Shown here: piece after piece, positions 1 to 9,795 of the stretch
Position numbering within the stretch: the stretch's first letter is position 1
Layout of the letters: each line of letters starts with the position of its first letter
Assembly: GCA_024516155.1 (NCBI GenBank)
Contig: JAJJXM010000037.1
Coordinates: 1-64,000, forward strand
Length of the DNA: 64,000 nucleotides
Source of the DNA: Pyronema omphalodes
Taxonomy: Eukaryota; Ascomycota; Pezizomycetes; Pezizales; Pyronemataceae
Direction of reading: 5' to 3'
Translations under genes and position numbers: made by a program
The notes under the pieces: generated by a model
Databases searched by the model: none
What the model saw: the letters and a program-made list of their open reading frames with translations, nothing else
What the model was told of the DNA's origin: nothing

Positions 1-199
<199 letters not shown>

Positions 200-780
200 T
201 AGTGCATCAACAATGGTCAGATCGGGAGAGATGATCGTGGGTCTCTGTTGTAGTTGCCGAGGCTGAATGTTGTTCACATGTTTGTTTCCATTGTTTTATT
301 TTTTTTTTGTTTATAAAGAAAACATTTCATGTATAATAGATTTCCATAATTTTTGCAATGGCATTAATCTAAAATATTATAGCTTACCCTGACATTTTCT
401 TATGTTGTAGTGCTCTGAATTTTAAATGCATTAGCACGTATCAGGATCGTAGACCATATTGCCGGTGCATGATGCCCACGACGGTGCTAGTGTGGTGATT
501 GAATCCCACGTCGTCGTGGCGAGCAAACCATGATGCAACGCTATGGTGGGGAGCTCACTATGTCCTCCGATGTACACTACGTTGTCGCGGCACACACACT
601 ACACACAGCAAAAAAATGTACCGTAGGGTTAGAGGCTTGCAGGCTTGGAATATGACACGGGATATATGATATGGACAGATGGACAGATGGACAGATCATA
701 GATGGAGATATAGAGATTCGAGAATAAATATACATAGAGAACATATATGGTTCCGTATGTATGTAGTACAGTAGATGTTC
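200..780. other. Intergenic, no gene seen
   Basis: Mostly AT-rich sequence with a short GC-richer patch around 480-560. Open frames that enter from the neighbouring 9-bp minisatellite are repeat artefacts. I see no supported gene. Confidence 0.5.
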
Positions 781-781
781 C

Positions 782-919
782 ACTCTGTCTACTCTGTCTA
801 CTCTGTCTACTCTGTCTACTCTGTCTACTCTGTCTACTCTGTCTACTCTGTCTACTCTGTCTACTCTGTCTACTCTGTCTACTCTGTCTACTCTGTCTAC
901 TCTGTCTACTCTGTCCACT
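782..919. repeat. 9-bp minisatellite (CTCTGTCTA)n
   Basis: About 15 nearly perfect copies of a 9-bp unit. Because the unit is a multiple of three and lacks stops, several frames on both strands stay open through it. These are not genes. Confidence 0.97.
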
Positions 920-1193
920 CAATACACAAAACACCACCGAGCTGCGAAACTGGTTCAAGAAGAATCAAATTAATAAATGCTATTCGAAAGGTTCCAATAC
1001 ATAGCACGTACGAAAATAAGTTTATACTAAATAAGTCGCTGGTAAATTATTGTGCAGCCTTCGATAGCCGCGTTTGAGCTGAGGCGGCAATGTTGTGGTG
1101 GGGTGTGATGGTATTGGATGGCATTGAAAATTAGCAGTTATGGCGGGAATTGAGAGGACTGGGAGTGTATGTTAAGGGATGTTTTGGAAGGGA

Positions 1194-1359
1194 TGGGATG
1201 GATGGGATGGTTGGGATGGTTGGGATGGTTGGATGAATTTGATGAATTTGATGAATTTGATGAATTTGATGAATTTGATGAATTTGATGAATTTGATGAA
1301 TTTGATGAATTTGATGAATTTGATGAATTTGATGAATTTGATGAATTTGATGAATTTGA
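1194..1359. repeat. Compound minisatellite (GATGGTTGG)n then (GATGAATTT)n
   Basis: A few copies of a G-rich unit at 1194-1230 pass directly into about 14 copies of a 9-bp GATGAATTT unit. The array is open in several frames only because of its period. Confidence 0.97.
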
Positions 1360-1479
1360 AATATGGAACTTTGATCTGCATGGAATAATATATATAATAT
1401 AAAGACAGACACGGAATTTAGTGGGTTAAGAAGAAGTGTGCTTTAGACAGGCGGGTTACAATGGGTCGGATATGTTCAT

Positions 1480-1660
1480 TCCATCGTGCACTGATTCATG
1501 ATGGGTTATTCACCAGTCAATCAGGACACTGCAGTTACCCGACCCCCCACCCCCCCGGTGGAAATGAAACAACTGTGTATCTGGAGTCCTGGACACCGAA
1601 GCTGCAACAACTAACTGTAAACTGTGGGCTGTCGGCTTGGTTTGCCTGGTCAACTCATAC
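1480..1660 (-). mobile_element. Diverged fragment of the same hAT element as at 4332-5105
   Basis: This stretch aligns by eye with the right-hand part of the hAT remnant (about 4895-5070). Shared blocks occur in the same order: a CACTGCAGTTACC-like block, CAACTGT.TATC, GGACACC.AA, CAACTAACTGT and TTTACCTGGT-like sequence. The inverted termini and target duplication are not visible, so it is truncated and older. The strand is given by analogy with the domain remnant in the longer copy. Confidence 0.6.
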
Positions 1661-2323
1661 TCTTTTTTTAAAAGCCTTTTTTCGGGATAGTTCTTTATTT
1701 ATTTATTCCCTCACGAATGTTCCCAGCCCTCAGTTTATGACACAGCCCCGAAAAGTCAAATACACAAGCTCCGGAAGCGTGGCCGTCTGCTTATTGTCGA
1801 TCTTGTGCACAATCTTGTCGCGTCGTTTTTGGCCAAGATTTCTGTTTGCTCGGGGTTCTGCGGGATATTTTTTCCTTAACGCTCCAATTACATTCTTATC
1901 ATCTGATCTGATTTTTGGTTTATCCAAGTCGTACGATAGGAATAGAAAAGGCTTGGAGTCTTGGAATATGGTGTCGGATATAGAACATGTCACATCATAT
2001 GTATTTTGTCCCACAGCCCACCGGTAAAGGTTTCACGATGTAAACCCAAGCCGTTGGTTGATTATATGCATGGCGCAAAGCGAATCGCAGCTATCAACAG
2101 GTGGTACATACATAGCGTAACACGCATCGCCCATCACTATCGATCGACACAGCACAGACCTCTGTGTCTCGTTACTCATCTACATACTCAGATCTATCAT
2201 TCTTGCATTGATCCGCAGAAAAAAAATGTCTTGGATCTTGGCGAAAAGACACCGGAAAAAAACCCCCCTTACTTATGTACATTTATTCTGAATTTGGTAT
2301 GGACGTTCTTGGGGGTTGGAAGA
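1661..2323. other. Intergenic, no gene seen
   Basis: Frames of up to 188 codons occur here, but without recognisable domains, clean starts or splice structure. The 3' end contains the promoter of the secreted-protein gene at 2431. Confidence 0.45.
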
Positions 2324-2330
2324 TATAAAA
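2324..2330 (+). promoter_or_regulatory. TATA box of the 2431 gene
   Basis: TATAAAA lies 101 bp upstream of the ATG at 2431. It is followed by a C/A-rich leader typical of highly expressed fungal genes. Confidence 0.6.
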
Positions 2331-2430
2331 CTGTCCCGCAGTCAGTCTGTCTATCCAGTACACTTCGCACACAAATTGCACCCACATCACATCATCAAAA
2401 CATCCACGGTACAGCATCTCAACCACAATA

Positions 2431-2712
2431 ATGAACCCAAGCCTTCTCCTCCTTACCATCCTCTTCGCCGCCCCAACCTTCGCGGTAGGCCCAATACCCG
2501 ATCCAAACGCACCTCCACAACCTCCCGCAGAAATTCAAAAAATTAAAAAACTATATCCAAATGAAATCTGCAAGACAACAAAGGGATCTGCGGCTTGTAA
2601 AGTGCAGCCGATTTGTCCGGATGGAACGATACTCAGAGGAACGGATGTTTGGGCTTGTAGAGAGGGGACTAGGAGGCCGATTTGCTGTAGGCCGAAAGAG
2701 ACGGAGGAGTGA
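2431..2712 (+). CDS. Small secreted cysteine-rich protein (SSP-1)
   Basis: A 93-residue single-exon protein. Residues 1-18 form a clear signal peptide (hydrophobic Leu-rich core ending in TFA), followed by a Pro-rich mature start (IPDPNAPPQPP) and six cysteines spaced C-x8-C-x5-C-x13-C-x8-CC. It is probably secreted and disulfide-bonded. It is related to the protein at 6239: both have IPD near the mature N-terminus, a Pro-rich linker, the same x5 spacing between Cys2 and Cys3, and a C-x-x-G-T...CC ending. The sister gene has an intron just after the signal peptide and this one has none. The start is supported by a TATA box and a leader free of other ATGs. The function is unknown; an effector, an antimicrobial or a cell-wall protein are all possible. 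Confidence 0.75.
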   Translation: MNPSLLLLTILFAAPTFAVGPIPDPNAPPQPPAEIQKIKKLYPNEICKTTKGSAACKVQPICPDGTILRGTDVWACREGTRRPICCRPKETEE

Positions 2713-3546
2713 AGATAAGGGAAGGGAGGAGGGGGAACGGTGGGGAAATTGGGGGGGGGGGGGGTAGGGAAGTGCGGAGGATTGTCTTTTGTTGAGATTA
2801 TGATATGATATAACGTCTATAAACGTGTTTTCTGTTTCCTTTCTACATACCTTATGGCGGGGAACTTCCCGCAGCTCTATAGAAACGAACAGGAGAACCT
2901 ATTTTACAACGAAACAAATATTTTCTATACAATGTAGATAGAGCACTCGAATAGACAGGGGGTTGCCTACAGATCGGTCTGTTTGGAATTTCTATTGCTA
3001 TCACAGTGCGCAGAGGTAAACTTGGTGTTATTCTATCTACTCTCAATAGAGACACTGGAACCGTTGAACGTTCTCCAGTCTATGAATGCAGATACATACG
3101 CCAATCCTCATGGTGCTATATACATCTCTTTTTTTTTCTTTTTTTTTGATGCATATACAATTACCCGGTACCCGGTTCGCAACACGTTACCTATGACACT
3201 CCCATCCCAGATCTTTATATGTACATCGGAAGATTCCGCGTCCCAAATCCAAAATCGCGAATCCCAAATCTCCCCAGCCCAGTCCTCCCAGAAAGTGCAT
3301 TTCCCCCCTCTTTTTTCCACCCTTGCAGAACGAAACATGCAAAACGCACCCGTAACCAAATAAGGCAGAAAATGTAGAAGATTCGGAAAGAACAACCGAT
3401 TTGACGTCATTATATAATCAATGTTATCAATATGTTAGTCTATATCCACGCCTAACGCCCAGCGCCTAACGTCCAAGGTCCAATGCTGTGACGGAATTTG
3501 ATCAGTATCAGGGAATATTACTTACAAATCAGAAGAAGAAGAAGGG
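2713..3546. other. Intergenic, no gene seen
   Basis: Contains the G-rich 3' flank of SSP-1 and AT-rich sequence with poly-T runs. The open frames here have no coding character. Confidence 0.5.
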
Positions 3547-3555
3547 TATATAAAG
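3547..3555 (+). promoter_or_regulatory. TATA box of the 3694 gene
   Basis: TATATAAAG lies 139 bp upstream of the ATG at 3694. Confidence 0.5.
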
Positions 3556-3693
3556 ATGTCTGTTTTTCCGCTTCTGTCTTCGGAGGGCGGGTTTCGTCTT
3601 GCTAGAATTTCCTGCTGAGCCGGATACGAGGTCGGAGTCTGAGTCGAAGTCGCAGTGGGAAATTGGAATATTGGAATATTGAAAAGTTAAAAA

Positions 3694-3940
3694 ATGATCG
3701 TCGCCATTCTTTTTGCATTACTTTTCGCGATGCTTTTCGTAACTGGTATACCCCCAACATAACCCGATACCAATATTCAATAACCCCCGACTTCTGAGTT
3801 CAGATAGGTGGTTCTGGTTTGCTGTTGACTAATGGTTTTTTATGGTTTGAATAGCTATCGCAATGCCGAAATCGCAAGAAACGCTTAGTCGGAAGCATTT
3901 GAAGAGATCGAAACATGATAAGAATATTTATCGATACTAG
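3694..3940 (+). CDS. Predicted 45-residue secreted basic peptide, two exons
   Basis: Exons are 3694-3745 and 3855-3940. The 109-nt intron starts GTATAC, has a TGACTAATG branch-like site and ends TTTGAATAG. Splicing gives 45 residues: a very hydrophobic signal peptide (MIVAILFALLFAMLFVT), then a short Lys/Arg/His-rich tail ending NIYRY. The intron is phase 1 and falls right at the end of the signal peptide, exactly as in the cysteine-rich gene at 6239, although this mature part has no cysteines. A TATA box lies upstream. No homolog is recognised. It could be a small secreted peptide or a membrane-anchored micropeptide. The gene is too short for ordinary ORF calling, so transcript evidence would settle it. 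Confidence 0.5.
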
Positions 3941-4323
3941 AGGGGGGAGACGGCGGCTGCGGGTGGGGTGAGGGGATTGAGAGGAAGGAGGAAAGAGGTA
4001 TATGATACATGGGAATACTGTACATGAAAATAAAAGAAGGAATAAAAAACATTCTCCCTTTGCACATCGACACTCGAGTTGTATTATTTATTCGCATCTT
4101 ATCATCCCGTCAGATTTTCCGACGTTCCAGGTATGTCATGTCTCATCACAAACCAACAATTCAGATTCATTACATCCATGAGTATCATAACCCTCTCCCA
4201 CCCCTTTATCTTCCTCAAATTATAATAAAATGGTGTTTATTTCGACTTTCAAACGCAGCCTCAACTGTATCCTAACGTCTTTGCAGCCTTCTTCTAGCCT
4301 AGGCTGGGTTACTTATAATATAT

Positions 4324-4331
4324 CCGCATCC
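4324..4331. repeat. 8-bp target-site duplication, left copy (hAT)
   Basis: CCGCATCC directly abuts the left inverted terminus and is repeated exactly at 5106-5113. Confidence 0.9.
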
Positions 4332-5105
4332 CAGACCTCCCAGTCGTACAAACCAGTTTAAAATGACAACCAAAACGGACTGTACGGACTGTTGGAATAT
4401 GAGAACTGTACGGCCACCCAGTTCAGTTTACTGTCAGTAATATAAACTGGTTAAACTGCGAAAACCATTTAACTGAATGCAAGGCTTGGCAAACCAGGTG
4501 AACTGTTTAAAACTGCGAAAACTGGTTTGTCCAGAGGAACTGGTTTATGAAGGGGCAATAAATATCATTCAGTGCATGCATAAAAAACTTCTAATCTAAT
4601 TTGGTCCCCAGAAATCACAACTGACGCCTATAAATGAAGCTCTTGAGCCCCTCAATGACTTCCAGAGTATCTGCCTGCATTGAATGGTGGTCCGATATAA
4701 TGATCTGCTTGCATTTGGAAAACAGCAGCGCAAACGTGGCAGCCATCGCGAGAACTGAGAGAATGTTCACCGCCATTTTGTCAAGGCTAGGAAATCTGGT
4801 TACCAGAAGCTGGTGAAATGAGGAGGGTTGAGATACTGGCAGGCTCGGCCACCGGTGGGTTCAAACGAGGTTGAATACAGTATTTATTCCTGCATGCACT
4901 GGTTCCCGATGCGGTTAAACTGGTTTGTATTTATCGAGTCCGTTTAATCAGTGCACTGCAGTTACCTGGTTCTATGGACCCCTCAAAACTGAACCAACTG
5001 TCTATCCGGGACACCAAAACTGCACCAACTAACTGTGAATTGTCAGTTCAGTTTACCTGGTTTACGATTTTACCCGGTAAACTGGCTATACGGTTGGGAG
5101 GTCTG
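4332..5105 (-). mobile_element. Non-autonomous hAT-superfamily transposon remnant (774 bp)
   Basis: Both ends carry inverted termini starting CAGACCTCCCA, and similarity continues for about 30 bp to CCAGTTTA. The element is flanked by an exact 8-bp duplication, CCGCATCC. CAG-starting termini with 8-bp duplications are the hallmark of hAT elements. On the minus strand a 66-codon open frame (4615-4815) resembles the hAT C-terminal dimerisation domain: FPSLDKMAVNILSVLAMAA, then LLFS, and DTLEVIEGLKSFI at the end. The catalytic part of the transposase is absent, so this is an internally deleted copy that cannot move itself. A second diverged fragment lies at 1480-1660. Confidence 0.9.
4615..4815 (-). 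pseudogene. hAT transposase C-terminal dimerisation-domain fragment
   Basis: A continuous minus-strand frame of 66 codons with no own start. It matches the pattern of the hAT C-terminal dimerisation domain: an F/YP-x-L-x-x-M-A-x-x-I-L-S block, then a F-S block, then a D-T-x-E-x-x-E-x-L-K-S-F/W ending. The usual S-A-E-x-E-R-x-F-S segment is altered to AATFALLFS, losing the acidic and arginine positions. The missing N-terminal and catalytic regions and the position inside intact inverted repeats show a deletion derivative. Confidence 0.75.
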
Positions 5106-5113
5106 CCGCATCC
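5106..5113. repeat. 8-bp target-site duplication, right copy (hAT)
   Basis: CCGCATCC immediately follows the right terminus (...GGGAGGTCTG) and is identical to 4324-4331. Confidence 0.9.
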
Positions 5114-6166
5114 TGTATCTCGCTGTCAAATTGTCAATCAATAATTGTTTTACAAATATCACTCTTTCAAATTAATAACTTCAGTTACATCCAGTACCGA
5201 TGATGATGATAATGTATTTGGATCTGGAGGGATGATAACCAGCTAGGCGAGGGGGATCCATCATTCAGATAGTCCACCACGAGCACAACCTGATGATTTC
5301 AATATATGTATGTATCTGTATCCTACACACTACTTGTTTCAACACTGCCATTCATTAGTCATGCAGGAATTCAGTCCATCTATCGTTAAGCTTCGCCGAT
5401 TGCGCTGCCTCTTTTTTTGGAAGGAGCGCTCACCGCCGAGCGCGTCATGGTGGATATTCACAGAAATTGCCTTTCAAATACACGTCAGAATAGGTATTCG
5501 CTGGTAAAATGTAGTAAAGCAATTAAAAGGTCATACATTCGCCATGAAAACACATTGGACGTACGTTGAAGAGCTTTCGTTGAAAATTGATGGATATTGT
5601 ACCTAGGCGCTGTCGTGATTTCCTGACGAACGCCCGGGGTCCCGGAAAATATGTTGTTGGTGCGGCAACCAGTTTTCTGGGTTACATATACATAGGAGGA
5701 TTGGACGGCACTCGTTGTTTCAGACTCACAGCTACATGAAATATATTGTGATAACAAGTATAATCGATGGTTTTTTTTTAGCTTTCTTATGTAGCTTGGT
5801 TGTCTATTCATCGACCGCTCACTAGATAGGAGCTTTGGGATTATATGTCGAGATATTTAAAGCAGAATAGCGTAGGTGATATGTTTCAAATTGACTTCGA
5901 CGGGAAGAAGCGGGTGTAACAAAGACTTAGCAGCCTTCAGATTGGTCAATACATAGTGAACCTGTGTAACTTTCGCAACTAACAACATGCTGACGGGTAT
6001 CTATTTTAAGCCTCTTAACACGAGATCTCGTAAACCGCTTAAGTGTACATAGGCGTCTGCCAGAGCTTCCTGATACGGGTTACTAAGCGAAGTGCATGTA
6101 ATTTGTGTTCCTGAATTCTTCAGCCGCACGTAGGAACCATTTCAAAGGTCTCAGCTTGTGCTCAGT
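5114..6166. other. Intergenic, no gene seen
   Basis: Contains a minus-strand frame of 108 codons (5485-5811) without a recognisable domain. I do not support it as a gene. Confidence 0.4.
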
Positions 6167-6173
6167 TATAAAG
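6167..6173 (+). promoter_or_regulatory. TATA box of the 6239 gene
   Basis: TATAAAG lies 66 bp before the ATG at 6239. Confidence 0.55.
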
Positions 6174-6238
6174 TTGTTCAATTCTCCACCTCATATTCTC
6201 GACGTTATAGTTTACCATCTCATCCAACGGACTCCAAA

Positions 6239-6549
6239 ATGCAGATTACTGCCATTGTTGCTGCTCTGTTCTCCGCTGTTACTGTGACTTCTGGTAAGTC
6301 TAACCTGGCTGGTGGATTCCCATCGGTAGTCTACAAACATCCACGATTGCTAACAAAGCTTCAATAGCCATCCCAGATGCCAATCCTGTTCCAGGTGCTC
6401 CGCCTAAGGGCAAGTTATGTTACTGGACTCCCTGCTCCATCACACCGAAGTGTCCCCCACACTTTAAGCAAGAGACTACCGCGAAATGTGCCAACGGTAC
6501 CACTGGAAAAGCACTCTGCTGTCGAGACGGGAAACCGCCAAATTACTAG
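6239..6549 (+). CDS. Small secreted cysteine-rich protein (SSP-2), two exons
   Basis: Exons are 6239-6293 and 6368-6549. The 74-nt intron starts GTAAGT, has a textbook TTGCTAACAAA branch site and ends CAATAG. The spliced protein has 78 residues: a signal peptide of about 18 residues ending VTVTS, a Pro-rich mature start (AIPDANPVPGAPPKGK), then six cysteines spaced C-x4-C-x5-C-x11-C-x9-CC. The intron is phase 1, directly at the signal-peptide boundary. The protein is a divergent paralog of SSP-1 at 2431, and an N-glycosylation sequon (NGT) lies before the CC pair. It is probably extracellular; the function is unknown. Reading straight through the intron would give a 69-codon frame that loses all the cysteines. 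Confidence 0.75.
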
Positions 6550-8418
6550 AGGCTGGAACACTGCGGGTATATAAGGAGGACTCTGCGGAGTTTTTGACAT
6601 GCTGGGACGAGGGTTCTTGGTAGTTGCTGGAATAAGAGAAATGTAGAAGTATCTTGGTAGTTTAATTCATATTGGTGCTACGATGACCTGGTTTTGGAGT
6701 TGGTGACTGTACTTGCGTGAGGCGTTAAAATGCAGATCAGAGTAAACCGGTCAGATACGGTGTAGGCAGAAATGATCTTCGCCAACATACCTTTTATTCT
6801 ATAGACGCAGGATGTATTGAAATATTAGCCACTTTTTGAACCGGCAGCGCGGAAGTTGTGTATTGGTTTAATGACATGGTAACTGGCTTTTAATCTGCCT
6901 AACGCTTGATGAAAAAGCGTTCAGCCACAAAGGCGAGGGGCCATATTGTTGACTGTCTGCAGGAAGAGAAGTATTATATAAGGATTCAGATATAGCCTTT
7001 TTAAGGTGTATGGATGGATGTTGCACGGAACGATTCCGATCATCATAATGACTCACTCGTACCAATATGTGCAAAGGTCTCAATCTCAATGCTGTGTTTG
7101 TGTGGAATACCATATATCCGGGATATAGTAAGCTAGCCTATGGAGTAATAGTGCTTTTTAATCCGTACCAGTGAGCTGCATGAGTGCTAAAAGCTCTGCC
7201 CTCACACTCATAATCTTGAAATGTTGGCAGCATGATTCTTCTGCAGTGAAACGTGAATGGTGTACCAGTCTGACGATATCAAACCAGGATGTCCAATCTC
7301 CTATAATATTATCATAGGCTACATCAAATGCATTTTCGTGCACGGTTTTTGTCTGTGTAAGAAGCTCAATTGGCAGAAAAAAGTGTGTACTAATTCTGTA
7401 GAGCGTATTCGCATCGTTCAATAGCACCCGCGCCCCCTTAGAAAAAAAGAAAAAGGAGGCACCTCAATGGTTCCAACTTCGTGTGAAAGCAGTCCATAGA
7501 TAAATTTCTGATGCCTAATTTGGAGAAATGGATCGATATGAGTCTCCATCTCCGTGTGTTATCCTGGTAGCTTTGTCGTATGTCCTGGATTCCTATTGAC
7601 GTTCAGTGGACCTTTAGTAGTTGACTTTCGTATGCTATGGAAAGTAAGGATCTTAAGGAGGGTACCCGGCCGTGGCATTTCCTTACAAGTTGACTTGAAA
7701 GCCGCAGCAACTCCCCCTTTTAAACTCCTTTATATTGTGCTATGATGCATACGGCAGGATATCTATATTCCAAGTATCACTTTTACTAAGCTAGCTATAG
7801 TGTAGATCAGTAATCGATTATTTATAGTGCGCGTGGAGAAAAATGACGTGAAATACTTTACGCTCCTCGCTTTCACTTTGTTTATTTTATGCACAGGAAC
7901 GGATGAATGCATAGAGTAACTATGTAGCCAAGTTATTAAAGTTTATGATGAATTGAAACTATTGTCGCTCAGTAATCCTAGCCCCGGGCAGAACTGTGTG
8001 TCTTCCTTTCGCAGTATCTCTGGGTAGAATAGCCATAAAGTAATGGTGTTTGAATCCATCAGATGACCAGCTTTAATATATCTCATAGGGATGTCTTTCA
8101 AAAATAAGTGTGGACTGGATTCTTGGGGTGGTCTATTTGCTGCGGTTAATGTGATTTGGCTTATTAGATTATATACTTCGGGTAGATATAATGTTACCTA
8201 CTAACGAACAGTCGGGGGTTATTGAACGTACCTTTATCATTATGAAAAACATGTGTGACTAAGTATAACGCTATATTATATTACTATCGCTTCCTATATC
8301 TCAATTTCATCTGAAGAAATTCAATTACCTGACGCACAGCCGTTTGTTCCGTAGCGGAATATTGAGAATCATTACAAAAACTGCTCATATTGGCTTTGTA
8401 TAGAGGATACGCATCAAA
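6550..8418. other. Intergenic, no supported gene
   Basis: Nearly 1.9 kb with a few short frames. The longest (minus strand, 7158-7427, 89 codons) has ordinary amino-acid composition but no recognised domain, promoter or splice structure. It may be a gene remnant. Confidence 0.4.
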
Positions 8419-8533
8419 GGCAAGATGGCCGAGCGGTCTAAGGCGCCAGACTCAAGCTTGAGTTTCGGAGTGGATCACCACACCGAGTATTCTGGTCTCG
8501 CAAGAGGCGGGGGTTCGAATCCCCCTCTTGTCA
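8419..8533 (+). tRNA. tRNA-Leu (anticodon CAA), copy 1, with intron
   Basis: A full type-II tRNA: acceptor stem GGCAAGA pairing with TCTTGTC (one G-U), A box TGGCCGAGCGG, anticodon stem CCAGA/TCTGG, anticodon CAA at 8453-8455, long variable arm, and B box GGTTCGAATCC. A 33-nt intron (8457-8489) follows the base 3' of the anticodon, as in the intron-bearing tRNA-Leu(CAA) genes of other fungi. The mature length is 82 nt before CCA addition. A T-rich Pol III terminator follows. Two more copies lie at 18618 and 20421. Confidence 0.95.
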
Positions 8534-8699
8534 GATTTCTTTTTCTCTTTTCTTATTCTTTCGGCCTTCTGCTTCTGCTTCTTATCATTGTTGTTATTTT
8601 GAATTTTGATGTTTTTCTTCGGGTGTGAGAGGGAGTGGGGTTTAGTACTTGAATTTTTCTAACTGGATAACTGGACATACGATATCTAGAACCTAGCTT

Positions 8700-9075
8700 C
8701 AGCGCTGGGCACCGCATCTTTTCCCGATACCCTAACTCCTAAGTCCCAACACGCATCATCATGCTACAGTCATATGTTTGGAGTCTGGACGGTCTGTGTA
8801 TGGTGCCAGGTACTCATCTGTGGCTTCAGCACAATCATTCGGATCTGCTCCCCGATACCCTATGTCCTATGTCCTAAGTCATATCATAGGTTCCGATAAA
8901 ATTTAACACGCAGCGTGCCATCATCATCATCATCGTGTTATGATGGGGTTTTGGCGTGTGAGCGTGTTAGCGTGTTGTGGCTTGTACATACTTCGGGCTG
9001 GCTTTGGTACGAGCTGTCGGATCTGCTGCCCGATGCCCTAAGGGAATGTTTTAGCGTATGATGGCTATGTATCTA
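8700..9075. repeat. Degenerate dispersed/tandem motif region
   Basis: The phrase TCGGATCTGCTCCCCGATACCCTA recurs in diverged or partial form near 8716, 8839 and 9018, and again at 9490 beyond the MITE, mixed with repeats of GTGTTAGC. This looks like a decayed tandem repeat that predates the MITE insertion. Confidence 0.5.
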
Positions 9076-9421
9076 CAGTCGACTCGGTTTATAAGGGTAC
9101 GCCGGGACCGAAGGGGTGTACCCTTATAGGATGTATATTCTTAAAGACCGAGAGGCTTGGCACGAGTGATTGGTAGAGATGCACAGAGCTGGGGTAGTGC
9201 GGAGGTAAATGGAGTCCTAGCGCCACCCAAATTCCACCATAGCCACATCACCAGCCGCCCCACTGTATAAGGGTACCATACAAATTTTCGGCATTTTCTT
9301 AAGGATATTCTAGTACACTGTGATACCCTTAATTCCCATACAAAAACCGTCGGGACCGCGGCCGGTACCCTTCTACAGTAGGTATTCTTATAGATAGTAC
9401 CCTTATAACCCGAGTCGACTG
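9076..9421. mobile_element. 346-bp MITE with ~25-bp TIRs and TA target duplication
   Basis: The element starts CAGTCGACTCGG and ends CCGAGTCGACTG. The inverted termini continue through TATAAGGGTAC with a single mismatch (about 25 bp). A TA dinucleotide flanks both ends (9074-9075 and 9422-9423). A CAGT start, TA duplication and small size fit a non-autonomous Tc1/mariner/pogo-type element. There is no transposase coding. Subterminal AAGGGTAC motifs recur internally in both orientations, which may be transposase-binding repeats. Confidence 0.85.
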
Positions 9422-9649
9422 TATCACATGTACGGATCATGTTAGCGTGTTAGCGTGTTCATTGTTAGCGTTGTGGACCGTCCGTGCCTTCGGATCAGCC
9501 CCCGATACCCTAACAGAATGTATTAGCGAGCCCCGGCTTGGCTTGGCTTGGCTTGGATGCAGATGGCTTATGGTGCATAGGTCGCGCCGATCTGGGTTTT
9601 GGGCTGGGTTTGATCGATGATTGGGATGGGGAATTGAGGAGGATTTCTG

Positions 9650-9795
9650 GAGCTTTGGGTTTTCTGGGTAGGGTTGCTGGGGTTGCTGGGGTTTATGGGG
9701 TTTCTGGGACTTCTGGGACTTCTGGGGTTTCTGGGGTTTCTGGGGTTTCTGGGGTTTCTGGGACTTCTGGGGTTTCTGGGGTTTCTTCGGGTTCC
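9650..9795. repeat. 9-bp minisatellite (GGGTTTCTG)n with variants
   Basis: About 14 copies of GGGGTTTCT/GGGACTTCT-type units. Open frames on both strands are a by-product of the 9-bp period. Confidence 0.9.

Noticed and set aside
577..1412. Long open frames through 782-919 and 1194-1359 on both strands (repetitive peptides)
   Set aside because: They are created by 9-bp repeat units without stop codons. There is no unique coding sequence on either side.
1461..2027. 188-codon plus-strand frame
   Set aside because: It overlaps the hAT fragment at its start, has a biased composition, no domain and no supporting start context.
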